NCBI RefSeq assembly: GCF_009258225.1
Contig: NZ_CP043617.1
Span: 1,612,001 to 1,676,000, forward strand
Length of the DNA stretch: 64,000 bases
Direction: 5' to 3'
From: Sulfurimonas lithotrophica
GTDB lineage: Bacteria > Campylobacterota > Campylobacteria > Campylobacterales > Sulfurimonadaceae
The notes beneath the pieces were generated by a model, which was not told where the DNA came from, did no database searches, and saw nothing but the letters and a program-made list of their open reading frames with translations. How positions within the stretch are numbered: position 1 is the first letter of the stretch; each line of letters starts with the position of its first letter. Positions 25,206 through 34,540 of this stretch are shown piece after piece. The translations under genes were made by a program, and so were the position numbers.

Positions 25206-26585
25206 ATGTTAAAGAAAATAGTTGGAATAGGTTTAGGTTTATCGTTAGTTGCCACTTCTTTGTTGGCCGAAGTAGAAAAGAAAAAACTCACTATCGGTTT
25301 TATCGCACTGACAGATTGTGCACCGATTGTTATTGCCGAGGAAAAAGGTTTCTTTGACAAATACGGTTTAGATGTACATGTTGTAAAAGAAGGTGGCGGA
25401 TGGCCCGGTATTCAGCAAAAAGTAATAAGTGGGGAATATGATTTTTCACACGCACTTGCCGGTATGCCGATAGCTGCTACTTTGGGAATTAACGGTGATG
25501 CAAACCTTCAAGCTGTATTATCACTTGATTTTAACGGTAACGGTATCACTTTTGGAAACAAAATCATCAAGCAGATGGAAAAATACGGAATGGACAAAAA
25601 AGCTCGTCCACTAAATTCAGATGCACTAAAAAAATATATAGATGCAAAACATAAAAAAGAAGGCTCAAAGTACCAACCGCTTTCATTCGGTATGGTTCAC
25701 CCTGTTTCAACTCACAACTACGAGTTAAGATATTGGATGGCATCTTCTGGAATCGTTCCGGATCGTGATACTACGATTAAACCTTTCCCGCCACCGACAA
25801 TGCCTTCAAACCTGATAGCTGGTAATATCGAAGGATACTGTGTCGGTGAGCCTTGGAATGAGAGAATAGTTTTAAAGAAAAAAGGTTCAACTCTTGTAAC
25901 AAACTATGATATTTGGAACAACAACCCTGAAAAAGTACTTCAGACTCGTGCTGATTTTATCAAAAAGTACCCTGAAACTACAAAAGCGGTAATGAAAGCG
26001 ATTTTAGAAGCTCAAATGTGGCTGGATGCATCATGGGAAAACCGTAAAGAAGCTGCAAAAATTTTAAGTAAACCAAACTATGTAAAAGCTCCCGTAAAAG
26101 TGTTGGAAAAATCTATGACGGGTACTTTTCAATACTTAAAAGGTCAAAACTCGGAAGCTAATCCTATGTTTAACGTATTTGCTAACTACTATGCTGCATA
26201 TCCATTCTACTCTCACGGTATGTGGTTTATAACTCAGATGTACAGATGGGGTCAGTTAGATAAAGCTGTAGATATGAAAAAAGTAATCGAGTCTGTTTAC
26301 AGACCTGACTTGTTTGCCGAAGTAGCTAAAGAGATAGGTTATTCACTTCCTCCAAGTCCATGGAAAAAAGACGGTGTAGATAAATACAATATGTTTATGG
26401 ATGGAAAAGTTTGGGATCCTAACAAAGCGGTTGATTATATCTTTTCAACTGGTATTGATGAATCAAAAGTATCTAAAGAAGAACTTTTAAAAGTAAACAA
26501 ATGGAGTGTTAAGACTGAACAGCCGGACTATGTATGTCCATACGGTCCTGCCGGATGTGCAGATCCGAAATACGTTACGAAATAA
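25206..26585 (+). CDS. nrtA: Nitrate ABC transporter substrate-binding protein (NrtA/CmpA family)
   Basis: The 459-residue protein has a signal peptide (LKKIVGIGLGLSLVATSLLAE) and an NrtA-type ligand-binding fold. It opens with TIGFIALTDCAPIVIAEEKGFFDKYGL, and later has the loops HALAGMPIAATLGI, YCVGEPWNER and GQNSEANPMF. NrtA proteins bind nitrate or nitrite in the periplasm and deliver it to NrtB. It has a strong AAGGAG site and is the first gene of the operon. No lipobox is visible, so it should be soluble in the periplasm. Bicarbonate (CmpA-like) or sulfonate binding is less likely given the nitrate neighbours. A long stem-loop follows its stop. Confidence 0.9.
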   Translation: MLKKIVGIGLGLSLVATSLLAEVEKKKLTIGFIALTDCAPIVIAEEKGFFDKYGLDVHVVKEGGGWPGIQQKVISGEYDFSHALAGMPIAATLGINGDANLQAVLSLDFNGNGITFGNKIIKQMEKYGMDKKARPLNSDALKKYIDAKHKKEGSKYQPLSFGMVHPVSTHNYELRYWMASSGIVPDRDTTIKPFPPPTMPSNLIAGNIEGYCVGEPWNERIVLKKKGSTLVTNYDIWNNNPEKVLQTRADFIKKYPETTKAVMKAILEAQMWLDASWENRKEAAKILSKPNYVKAPVKVLEKSMTGTFQYLKGQNSEANPMFNVFANYYAAYPFYSHGMWFITQMYRWGQLDKAVDMKKVIESVYRPDLFAEVAKEIGYSLPPSPWKKDGVDKYNMFMDGKVWDPNKAVDYIFSTGIDESKVSKEELLKVNKWSVKTEQPDYVCPYGPAGCADPKYVTK

Positions 26586-26587
26586 AC

Positions 26588-26635
26588 TTTAAACTGATAG
26601 GCATCTATTCAAACTAGATGCCTAATGAGTTTAAA
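26588..26635 (+). other. Two-tier stem-loop between nrtA and nrtB
   Basis: The inner stem is AGGCATCTA (26599-26607) with TAGATGCCT (26615-26623). The outer stem is TTTAAACT (26588-26595) with AGTTTAAA (26628-26635). There is no T run, so it is unlikely to terminate. Such hairpins after binding-protein genes usually protect the upstream message and lower downstream expression. Confidence 0.6.
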
Positions 26636-26650
26636 CATTAAGGAATAAAA

Positions 26651-27466
26651 ATGAAAAATGAATTAATTAAAAAGATACTATTACCACTGTTGGTCTTTGT
26701 ATTGATAATCCAAGTCTGGTCGGGGATATCAACAATAGTAGATGATTTTCCGACACCAAGTGATACTTATGTAGCGGCATTTGGAGGTGTTACAAGTGAT
26801 GGTGATGAGTTCGTCGGTGTTTTAAGCGACCCGTTTTATGTTGAAAATCAAGATGTTAAAGGTATCTTTTGGCAAATACTAGAGTCTTTAAAAAGAGTAT
26901 TTTCAGGTTTTATTTTAGCAATACTTGTAGGTGTACCACTTGGTTTACTTATAGGTATGAGTAAAAATGCACAGTATGCTTTTGATCCCTTTATTCAAAT
27001 ATTTAAACCGGTATCACCGCTTGCTTGGTTGCCACTGCTGCTATTTATATTTCAAGATATAAATATGACGGCAATATCGACTATTTTTATAACATCTATC
27101 TGGCCAATCATTATAAATACGGCTTTAGGTGTTAAGAGTGTAAGTGAGGACTATATGAACGTAGCTAAGGTACTTAGGTTTTCTCCGCTGGAAAAGATAA
27201 TACAGATTATTTTACCTGTATCGGTTCCGTATATTTTTACAGGGATGAGATTATCTCTTGGGATTGCATGGTTAGTAATCGTAGCAGCTGAGATGTTAAC
27301 AGGTGGTATCGGTATAGGTTTTTGGATTTGGGATGAATACAACAACCTCAACTACCACAACATTATCATAGGTATCATCGTTGTAGGTCTGATTGGTTAC
27401 TTACTAGACCTTATGATGGGGAAAATTGCAAATTATTTTGATTATACAAAGAAAGGTAGAGCGTAA
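26651..27466 (+). CDS. nrtB: Nitrate ABC transporter permease (NrtB type)
   Basis: The 271-residue membrane protein has about six hydrophobic helices. The coupling-loop region ALGVKSVSEDYMNVAKVLRFSPLEKIIQIILP corresponds to the EAA motif that contacts the ATPase. FKPVSPLAWLPLLLFIF and GIAWLVIVAAEMLTGGIGIG match the NrtB/SsuC permease family. It forms the inner-membrane channel for substrate brought by NrtA. Its stop overlaps the ATPase ATG as TAATG. A periplasmic insertion near residues 35-65 is longer than in most relatives. Confidence 0.92.
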   Translation: MKNELIKKILLPLLVFVLIIQVWSGISTIVDDFPTPSDTYVAAFGGVTSDGDEFVGVLSDPFYVENQDVKGIFWQILESLKRVFSGFILAILVGVPLGLLIGMSKNAQYAFDPFIQIFKPVSPLAWLPLLLFIFQDINMTAISTIFITSIWPIIINTALGVKSVSEDYMNVAKVLRFSPLEKIIQIILPVSVPYIFTGMRLSLGIAWLVIVAAEMLTGGIGIGFWIWDEYNNLNYHNIIIGIIVVGLIGYLLDLMMGKIANYFDYTKKGRA

Positions 27467-28260
27467 TGAATGATAAATTTTTAAGTCTGCAAAATATTGA
27501 AAAAAAATTCCCTATACCGGGGAAAGAGGATTATGTCGCGGTAACAGACGTTAATTTGGAGATTAAAAAAGATGAGATTATCTCTATTATCGGTCACAGT
27601 GGATGCGGGAAAAGTACACTTTTAAATATGATTTCAGGACTGGATGCACAAACAGACGGGACTATACTTCTTGAGAATAAACATGTCTCAGGTCCGGGAC
27701 CCGAGCGTGCAGTAGTATTTCAAAATCATTCTCTTTTACCATGGTTAACGGTATATCAAAATATTGAAATGGCTGTAAAAAAGGTAATGCCTGAACTTAG
27801 TTCAGCAGAGCTTAGAGAGAGGGTTGAGAAGTTTGTATCTATGGTAAATCTAGACCATGCGAAAGATAAACTTCCTGATGAGATAAGTGGCGGTATGAAA
27901 CAACGTGTAGGTATTGCAAGGGCTTTGTCTATTAAACCTAAAGTACTTTTAATGGATGAACCATTTGGTGCGCTTGACTCTTTAACACGTGCAAATTTAC
28001 AAGAGCATCTGATGAGGATACAACAAAATGTTAAAAATACGGTTATAATTATTACACACGATATTGATGAAGCCGTACTTCTTAGTGACAGAGTTATTAT
28101 GATGACAAACGGACCTGAAGCTACCATAGGTGAGATACTGGAAGTAAACTTAGAGCGTCCAAGAGACAGAGTATCACTTCAAAGTGATCCTGAATACATT
28201 AGATGCCGAGAAGCAATTTTAAGCTTCCTATACGAAAAGTTTGCTAAAGATGATGAATAG
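27466..28260 (+). CDS. nrtD: Nitrate ABC transporter ATP-binding protein (NrtD type)
   Basis: The 264-residue ATPase has Walker A GHSGCGKSTLLNM, a Q-loop in VVFQNHSLLPWLTV, the signature SGGMKQRVGIARAL, Walker B VLLMDEPFGALDSL and the switch His in IIITHDIDEAVLL. It powers import through NrtB. It is the single-domain NrtD type, without the NrtA-like regulatory domain fused in cyanobacterial NrtC. The next gene starts 15 bases downstream, so the transporter is probably co-transcribed with the sensor and kinase genes. Confidence 0.93.
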   Translation: MNDKFLSLQNIEKKFPIPGKEDYVAVTDVNLEIKKDEIISIIGHSGCGKSTLLNMISGLDAQTDGTILLENKHVSGPGPERAVVFQNHSLLPWLTVYQNIEMAVKKVMPELSSAELRERVEKFVSMVNLDHAKDKLPDEISGGMKQRVGIARALSIKPKVLLMDEPFGALDSLTRANLQEHLMRIQQNVKNTVIIITHDIDEAVLLSDRVIMMTNGPEATIGEILEVNLERPRDRVSLQSDPEYIRCREAILSFLYEKFAKDDE

Positions 28261-28275
28261 ATAAAAGGAAATACT

Positions 28276-29136
28276 GTGCAAGAATTTATGAGCACATACA
28301 AAGAAAACGTAAAAGATATTGAAAACTTTCTAATCGAGACTGTTTTTAATCTTGGAAATTTAGAAGAGAGGGAGAGTGAAGACTTTAAAAAAGTCTTTAA
28401 AGTCTTTCCATCATTAGAGCTTATATATGCCTGTGATGAAAGTACAATGCTTCAGACTTCTGAAAATATATACAGAAATAAAAAAAGTAAATCACCAATT
28501 GGAAGAAACAGAGATTACCTTCTTAGCAAAGCAGAATTTAACGATAGCAACCTTGCTATAACAAAACCTTACATCAGCAGTGCTACAGGTGATACTTGTA
28601 TAACCGTAGCAAAAAAAGAAAACGATAAAATCTATTTTCTTGATTTTAATATCTCTATCTTACTTCAAAGACTTGGACTTATAGAGATACACAGCGGTTT
28701 TAACTTTGTAAGTAAAAGTTTTTACTTCCTTACGGCAAATATTATGATGATACTGGCACTTTTTACTATAGGTTATTCTGTATATGAATTTGGTCATTCT
28801 TTATTATTTAAAGGTGAGTTATCAATAGAAGCTATATTCAAGCCTGTTATTGCACTGACACTCGGACTAGCTATATTTGACCTTGCAAAAACAGTATTTG
28901 CACAAGAAGTTGTGTTTAAAAGTTATTCAAAAAATTCAACAGAAGAGTATAAAGTATTAACAAAATTCTCCATTACAATTATTATCGCTTTACTAATTGA
29001 GTCACTTATGGTCGTATTTAAAATCGCTATAGATGACTACTCACATATGATACATGCTTTTTATCTTATTGGCGGAGTTTCTGTTTTAATCTTAACACTT
29101 GGAATGTTCATATATTTTACAAAGAAGAAAGGCTAA
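28276..29136 (+). CDS. Membrane protein with N-terminal PDC/Cache-like sensor domain, no output domain
   Basis: The 286-residue protein has a soluble N-terminal part with a PDC/Cache-like pattern: FPSLELIYACDE, GRNRDYLL, then KPYISSATGDTCITVAKKENDKIYFLDFNI near residues 95-130. It is followed by four hydrophobic helices at about 155-180, 195-215, 235-258 and 262-282. No kinase, GGDEF or methyl-accepting part follows. The start is GTG at 28276, 6 bases after AAAGGA. It lies between the nitrate ATPase and the phosphatase-kinase gene, so it may pass a nitrate or nitrogen signal to that protein. That link is inference. The sensor part may be cytoplasmic because no signal peptide or N-terminal helix precedes it. 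Confidence 0.65.
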   Translation: MQEFMSTYKENVKDIENFLIETVFNLGNLEERESEDFKKVFKVFPSLELIYACDESTMLQTSENIYRNKKSKSPIGRNRDYLLSKAEFNDSNLAITKPYISSATGDTCITVAKKENDKIYFLDFNISILLQRLGLIEIHSGFNFVSKSFYFLTANIMMILALFTIGYSVYEFGHSLLFKGELSIEAIFKPVIALTLGLAIFDLAKTVFAQEVVFKSYSKNSTEEYKVLTKFSITIIIALLIESLMVVFKIAIDDYSHMIHAFYLIGGVSVLILTLGMFIYFTKKKG

Positions 29137-29137
29137 T

Positions 29138-30775
29138 ATGCAAAATAGCCACATAAAAACATCAGGGTTTTCACTTGCAAAAGGCAAGGAATTAACCGGA
29201 GATGACTTTTATGATGTAAAAACTATAGGCAACCTCACTATAGGTATAGTGTGTGACGGTGTGGGAAGTGCCGAAGAAGGTGCTCATGCCGCACAAAGAG
29301 TTACTACATACTTAATGAACAACTTTAAAATTCGTCCAAAAAGCTGGAGTATTGAAAAATCTATAAAAAATTTTATAAAGTCAATAAACTCTATTCTTTA
29401 TGAAGAATCAATCATAAACTATGAAAGAGCTGAACTTGTTACTACTTTAACAATAGTAGTCATTGAAGGTAATAAACTATACGGCGCCAATGTCGGAGAT
29501 TCAAGGGTATATCTACTAAGAGATAAAAAACTAAACAAACTCTCGTTTGATCATTCCATGAATGAAGTTGGGTATGAAAATGTCTTGACACAAGCTATAG
29601 GAATAGAAAAAGAAGTTGAACCGTATTATTTTGAAAATATAGTTCAAAAAGATGATGAAATTTTACTTTGCAGTGACGGTCTCTATACAATAATGAGTGA
29701 AAACCGTCTTGAAAAAGGGATCTCTTTAGGGGCTTCTACACTAGTTAAAAAAGCTTCCAAACTTACAGAAGACAATCTTCCCGATGATACTACCGCTGTC
29801 GTATTACAGATAAAAGAAACCAACCAAATAGAGAAGCTAAAACAGCAAAAACTTGGTATTCCAGAGTCATTAAAAGTCGGTGAACTTATCGATGGATATA
29901 AACTGAAAAAACCTCTTATTCAAAACGAGCGGACATGGCTGTGTACTAAAAAAAACAAACAGTATGTAGTTAAGTTTGCACCTACTGAGGCAATAGATGA
30001 TGAAACAATCTTAGACCTGTTCGTAAAAGAGGCTTGGAATGCAAAAAGGTTAAAAACAGACTTTTTTCCAAAAGCCGTTATCCCAAAAAACAGGACTTCA
30101 AGATATTATGTCATGCAACTATTTGATGGTGAGGATCTAGATTCATATCTATCAAATAAACAACTAACCATAGATGACGGCGTAGAACTGGCATCTACAC
30201 TTCTAAAGATGTCACATTATTTACTAAAGAATGATTTAGTTCATGGAGATATAAAACCTCAAAACGTGATGATATCAAAAGATGAGAATGAAAATTTAGA
30301 GTTTAAAATCATAGATTTTGGAAGCATAACGGAGATTTTTTCTAAAAATACGCGTGCGGGAACTCCAAGCTTTTTATCTCCTGAGAGATTTAGGGATGAA
30401 TCTATTAGTGAGACAAGCGAGATATTTGCAATTGGTGTTACATTATATCTATCACTTACAGGTAAATATCCTTACGGAGAAATTGAGCCCTTTCAAAACC
30501 CGAACTTTAAAGATGCAAAAAAACCAAGCATTTACAATAAAAATATACCACACTGGTTAGACAGCGTAATACTACGCTCAATCGCAATAGATAAAGAGAT
30601 AAGGTATGAGCACTATTCAGAGATGATATATGAGCTCTCAAATCCTCAAAAAGTTAAACCCTATTTTTCAAAGAATACTCCACTGATTGAGCGTGAACCT
30701 GTTTTATTTTACAGAGTCGGATTTACTATAATGACAATCATCAACTTTATACTTATTGTTTTATTAGTTAAATAA
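29138..30775 (+). CDS. Fused PP2C-type protein phosphatase and Ser/Thr protein kinase with C-terminal membrane anchor
   Basis: The 545-residue protein begins with a PP2C domain (about 1-230) showing the metal-site residues in GDDFYDV, IGIVCDGVGSAEEGAHAA, ANVGDSRVY, LLCSDGLY and DDTTAVVL. A Hanks-type kinase follows (about 250-505): lysine in QYVVKFAP, catalytic HGDIKPQN, IIDFGS and SPERF. A hydrophobic helix ends the chain (about 520-543). The glycine loop of the kinase is not clear. The ATG at 29138 is chosen over 29099, which lies inside the previous gene. Similar phosphatase-kinase fusions adjoin nitrate-assimilation genes in some pseudomonads as I recall, so control of nitrate uptake or reduction by phosphorylation is a reasonable inference. 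Confidence 0.88.
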   Translation: MQNSHIKTSGFSLAKGKELTGDDFYDVKTIGNLTIGIVCDGVGSAEEGAHAAQRVTTYLMNNFKIRPKSWSIEKSIKNFIKSINSILYEESIINYERAELVTTLTIVVIEGNKLYGANVGDSRVYLLRDKKLNKLSFDHSMNEVGYENVLTQAIGIEKEVEPYYFENIVQKDDEILLCSDGLYTIMSENRLEKGISLGASTLVKKASKLTEDNLPDDTTAVVLQIKETNQIEKLKQQKLGIPESLKVGELIDGYKLKKPLIQNERTWLCTKKNKQYVVKFAPTEAIDDETILDLFVKEAWNAKRLKTDFFPKAVIPKNRTSRYYVMQLFDGEDLDSYLSNKQLTIDDGVELASTLLKMSHYLLKNDLVHGDIKPQNVMISKDENENLEFKIIDFGSITEIFSKNTRAGTPSFLSPERFRDESISETSEIFAIGVTLYLSLTGKYPYGEIEPFQNPNFKDAKKPSIYNKNIPHWLDSVILRSIAIDKEIRYEHYSEMIYELSNPQKVKPYFSKNTPLIEREPVLFYRVGFTIMTIINFILIVLLVK

Positions 30776-30783
30776 TTTTTATA

Positions 30784-30811
30784 TAATGTCCTTTTAATTT
30801 AAAGGATATTA
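30784..30811 (+). promoter_or_regulatory. Hairpin that includes the oligopeptidase ribosome-binding site
   Basis: TAATGTCCTTT (30784-30794) can pair with AAAGGATATTA (30801-30811) across a 6-base loop with one mismatch. The 3' arm contains the AAAGGA ribosome-binding site of the next gene, so folding could limit its translation. It could also be a weak terminator for the kinase operon. Confidence 0.4.
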
Positions 30812-30816
30812 TACTC

Positions 30817-32766
30817 ATGTCAAAATTCGTAAAATTTCAATGCAACTTAGATACTTTCATAGATGATTTAAACAATATATTAGATGCAAATAACAAACAG
30901 ATTGATGCGCTTTTAAAACAAAACGACAAAACATACGCTTCATTTGTAAAACCGATTCAGATAATGGATGAAAAACTTGAACTGTTTTTTACACCATTAT
31001 CACACCTGAATTCTGTAAACAACTCTGATGATACACAAAAAACTTACAGTGATGCCCTGCCTATTATTACTGAGTATTCAACAAATATATCTCAAAACAT
31101 AGATATATACAATGCGTATAAAGAGATTTTTGAAAATGAAAAAGAGACTTTAAACCATGAACAAAACAGAGTACTTGAACTTAACATTCAAGGCTTTGAA
31201 CTTAGCGGTGCACATCTGGATGCTGAGACAAAAAAAAGATTAGCAGAGATAAATATCAAAAAAAGCGAACTGCAAAATAATTTCTCCCAAAATCTGCTTA
31301 ACGCAACTAATGCCTATGAGAAAATAATTACGAATGAAAAAGATGTAGAAGGCATTCCTGCAAGTGATTTAGAAGGAGCAAAGTTTGAAGAAGACGGAGT
31401 TACCAAATACCGTTTTACACTTCAGATGCCTTCATATATCGCATATATGACATACGGACCAAACCGAGATATAAGAGAGGAGATATATAAAGCTTATGTA
31501 TCACGTGCACCCCAAAATGCACAAATAATAGATGAGCTATTAGCACTTCGCCATGAAATGAGTAATCTGCTGGGATTTAAAAACTATTCAGAGTATTCTC
31601 TTGCATCTAAGATGGCAGATTCAACAGATAGTGTATTAAGCTTTTTGGATAAACTTCTTAAAAATTCAAAAGCCCAGGCCAAAGAGGAGTTAAAAGAGCT
31701 TCAAAATATGAGTGAGACAAAACTGGAGAGTTTTGACAGTGCATTTTACAGCGAGATACTTAAGAAGAAAAAATACTCTATCGACGAAGAGGAATTTCGT
31801 CCCTATTTTGAGCAAAAAAGCGTTGTGAATGGTATGTTTGAGTTTTTAAATAAACTATTTTCAATTGAATTCAAAAAAGTAGATGAAGAGTTATGGGACG
31901 AAAAAGCCACTTCATATGATCTGTATGTAGATAATAAACTTCGCTCACGCCTTTATTTTGATTTAGAGGCTAGAAAGTCTAAACGCGGCGGTGCTTGGAT
32001 GCACAACTTCCAAACTCACTCTACAGATGAAAGTGGTGATATAAAACTTGCATCTGCATTTTTAGTTTGTAACTTCCCTTCTTCTACAAAAGACTCTCCA
32101 TCACTTTTAAGACACGATGACGTAGTGACTTTATTTCATGAGATGGGTCATGCAATACACCATGTATTATCAAATGTAAAAGAGAGTGAAGTCAGTGGAG
32201 TTAACGGTGTTGAGTGGGATGCGGTCGAGTTCCCGTCTCAATTTTTGGAAAATTTTGCTTATGAGCCAAAAGTATTAAAGATGTTTGCAAAACATCATAA
32301 AACAGGAGAGGTAATACCTGATGAAATGATACAAAAGCTTGTAGATTCCAAAAACTTTATGTCGGCTTCAGGGATGCTAAGACAATTAGAATTTTCTATA
32401 TTTGATTTTAAACTTCATACAAAAGCTTATAAAGGTAACGAGGTTCAAAATCTACTAAATGAGATTAGAGAAGAAACTGCCCTTATCCAAACTCCATCAT
32501 ATAATAAGTTCCAAAACGGTTTTGCGCATATCTTTGCAGGCGGTTATGCTGCTGGTTATTACTCTTATAAATGGGCTGAAGTTCTTAGTGCCGATGCATT
32601 TTTTAGAGTTGTTGACGAAGGGATTTTTGATTCAAGTACTGCTAAAAACTATTTAGATATCGTACTAGATGGCGGAGGAGCTAAAAGTATGGGCGAATAT
32701 TTTAATCTTCTTATGGGTAGGGACGCGGATACAGATAGTCTTTTAAGACTAAACGGAATTAAATAG
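30817..32766 (+). CDS. M3-family oligopeptidase (oligopeptidase A-like)
   Basis: The 649-residue protein is a zinc metallopeptidase of the thimet oligopeptidase/OpdA family. The active-site motif HEMGH is at residues 441-445 (FHEMGHAIHH), and the third ligand region follows in EWDAVEFPSQFLENF. The C-terminal FAHIFAGGYAAGYYSYKWAEVLSADAF is the substrate-binding end of the family. It degrades short peptides in the cytoplasm, including cleaved signal peptides. Length is slightly below E. coli OpdA. The following gene begins on the last base of its stop codon (TAGTG). Confidence 0.93.
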   Translation: MSKFVKFQCNLDTFIDDLNNILDANNKQIDALLKQNDKTYASFVKPIQIMDEKLELFFTPLSHLNSVNNSDDTQKTYSDALPIITEYSTNISQNIDIYNAYKEIFENEKETLNHEQNRVLELNIQGFELSGAHLDAETKKRLAEINIKKSELQNNFSQNLLNATNAYEKIITNEKDVEGIPASDLEGAKFEEDGVTKYRFTLQMPSYIAYMTYGPNRDIREEIYKAYVSRAPQNAQIIDELLALRHEMSNLLGFKNYSEYSLASKMADSTDSVLSFLDKLLKNSKAQAKEELKELQNMSETKLESFDSAFYSEILKKKKYSIDEEEFRPYFEQKSVVNGMFEFLNKLFSIEFKKVDEELWDEKATSYDLYVDNKLRSRLYFDLEARKSKRGGAWMHNFQTHSTDESGDIKLASAFLVCNFPSSTKDSPSLLRHDDVVTLFHEMGHAIHHVLSNVKESEVSGVNGVEWDAVEFPSQFLENFAYEPKVLKMFAKHHKTGEVIPDEMIQKLVDSKNFMSASGMLRQLEFSIFDFKLHTKAYKGNEVQNLLNEIREETALIQTPSYNKFQNGFAHIFAGGYAAGYYSYKWAEVLSADAFFRVVDEGIFDSSTAKNYLDIVLDGGGAKSMGEYFNLLMGRDADTDSLLRLNGIK

Positions 32767-33773
32767 TGAAGATATTATCTTTATTATTTTTTCTCATTAG
32801 CATATTATATGGAGGGACCCAATTGAAAATAGCTACTTATAATGTTGAAGCTTTATTTGATTTGGAAAAAAAAGGTTATAAATACAAAGAGTACAAACCA
32901 AATTCTAAATCACTATGGAATAAAAAAAACTATAATATAAAGCTAAATAATATAAGTAAAGTTATAAAAGATATAGATGCGGATATTATAGCCCTGCAAG
33001 AGGTACACTCACTTCAGGCACTAAAAGACTTAAGATTAAAACTAAAACAAAATGGCTTATATTATAAGTATTTTACAATAGCGGATAAAAAAGATTCTGC
33101 TATAAAAGTTGCACTGCTAAGTAAAATTCCATTTGTTTATGCAAAAGAAATAAATGTAACATCAACATATAAATACAGAAATATTTTGGAAGTAAAATTT
33201 AAAGTGGAAAATCAAGAGTTTTACCTGTTTAATAATCACTGGAAATCTAAAAGCGGACCTGAAAGTATGCGAATGGTATCTGCTAAAGCATTGAGAGATA
33301 GAATTGAGAAGATAGGATATGATAAAAATATAATTTTGTTAGGTGATTTTAATTCACACTATGAAGAAAATAAACTATTTATAAAAAATAGAAAACATAA
33401 TGATACAAACGGCAAGACAGGCATAAACGACATACTAAGAACAAAATATCAAATAAAAAATGCTAAAAATACAAAATATAAAAAAAATAGTTTTTACAAC
33501 CTTTGGTATGACACAAATTTAGAAGAAAGATATAGTTATATATTTAAAGGTGAAAAAGAGGCTTTGGACAATATATTGGTATCTCAGTCACTTCTAAATA
33601 ATAAAGGGATGAGCTACAAAGACAACTCTATAAAAAACTTCTCAAAAGATTATTTGATGTATAAAGGAAAATATCCTTACAGATGGCAGGTATCAAAAGC
33701 CAGAGTACCTAAACATAAGGGCAAAGGTTATTCTGACCATTTAGCTGTAATAGCTACATTCATATTTAATTAA
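32766..33773 (+). CDS. Secreted endonuclease/exonuclease/phosphatase-family protein
   Basis: The 335-residue protein has a signal peptide (KILSLLFFLISILYGG) and an EEP fold. Catalytic segments visible are IATYNVEALFD, IIALQEVHS, NNHWKSK, ILLGDFNSHYEE and YSDHLAVIATF at the C-terminus. These correspond to the Asn, Glu, His/Asp and His residues of DNase I-like enzymes. Substrates could be DNA, RNA or a phospholipid, and export suggests an extracytoplasmic nuclease. It starts with GTG sharing one base with the previous stop, so translation is coupled. Its 3' end overlaps ung by 8 bases, tail to tail. Confidence 0.85.
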   Translation: MKILSLLFFLISILYGGTQLKIATYNVEALFDLEKKGYKYKEYKPNSKSLWNKKNYNIKLNNISKVIKDIDADIIALQEVHSLQALKDLRLKLKQNGLYYKYFTIADKKDSAIKVALLSKIPFVYAKEINVTSTYKYRNILEVKFKVENQEFYLFNNHWKSKSGPESMRMVSAKALRDRIEKIGYDKNIILLGDFNSHYEENKLFIKNRKHNDTNGKTGINDILRTKYQIKNAKNTKYKKNSFYNLWYDTNLEERYSYIFKGEKEALDNILVSQSLLNNKGMSYKDNSIKNFSKDYLMYKGKYPYRWQVSKARVPKHKGKGYSDHLAVIATFIFN

Positions 33774-34446
33774 GACACCATTCAATCGGTGATTTATTAT
33801 GCGCTAATAAATAATTATTAGACTGAGAAAATGGCTTTGAACCAAAAAATCCCCTATACGATGAGAGAGGAGATGGATGTGGAGCTTTAAGTATTAAGTG
33901 CTTTGAGTTGTCTATCATTTTCTCTTTCATCTGTGCAGGTCTTCCCCATAATATAAACACTACATTTTCTAATTTATCACTAATAGCCTTTATCGTAGCA
34001 TCTGTAAAAAATTCCCAACCTTTTCCTTGATGTGAATTAGCTTGACTGGCACGAACCGATAATACCGCATTTAGTAAAACTACACCTTGATTTGCCCATG
34101 ATTGAAGATTTCCGCTTGTAGGATAAGAACAGCCCATATCATCAACTAATTCCGTAAATATATTTTTTAATGATGGTGGATATGCAATTCCGTCTTGAAC
34201 AGAAAAAGATAAACCATGAGCCTGATTTGGACCATGATACGGATCTTGACCCAAAATAACAACTTTAACATCTGAAAACTCCGTAGAGTTATAAGCATTA
34301 AAAATATTAGAGTTTTTTGGGTAAATTGTATATTTTGATTGTTCGTCTTTTAAAAAAAGTTTTAAATTATAAAAATAGTCTTTATTAAATTCATTCTGTA
34401 AAACATTGATCCAGCTCTGAGGTATTTTAGGGTTGACTTTTGACAT
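33766..34446 (-). CDS. ung: Uracil-DNA glycosylase, family 1
   Basis: The 226-residue enzyme removes uracil from DNA to begin base-excision repair. The catalytic water-activating motif appears as VVILGQDPYHGPNQAHGLSFSV near residue 60-80. Uracil-binding Asn and the His-loop lie in LLNAVLSVRASQANSHQGKGWE, and the DNA-insertion loop is HPSPLSSYRGFFG near residue 190. Length and all motifs are normal. It lies just upstream of the rRNA operon on the same strand, in the reading direction away from 5S. Confidence 0.97.
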   Translation of the reverse strand: MSKVNPKIPQSWINVLQNEFNKDYFYNLKLFLKDEQSKYTIYPKNSNIFNAYNSTEFSDVKVVILGQDPYHGPNQAHGLSFSVQDGIAYPPSLKNIFTELVDDMGCSYPTSGNLQSWANQGVVLLNAVLSVRASQANSHQGKGWEFFTDATIKAISDKLENVVFILWGRPAQMKEKMIDNSKHLILKAPHPSPLSSYRGFFGSKPFSQSNNYLLAHNKSPIEWCLN

Positions 34447-34540
34447 AGATTTCCTTATTTAAAAAGGATATTTTATCTAATTTTTTTAGTTTAGTAAGTG
34501 ATTGTTGAAAATAATATAAAAAAAAGTAAGAAATTGATCA

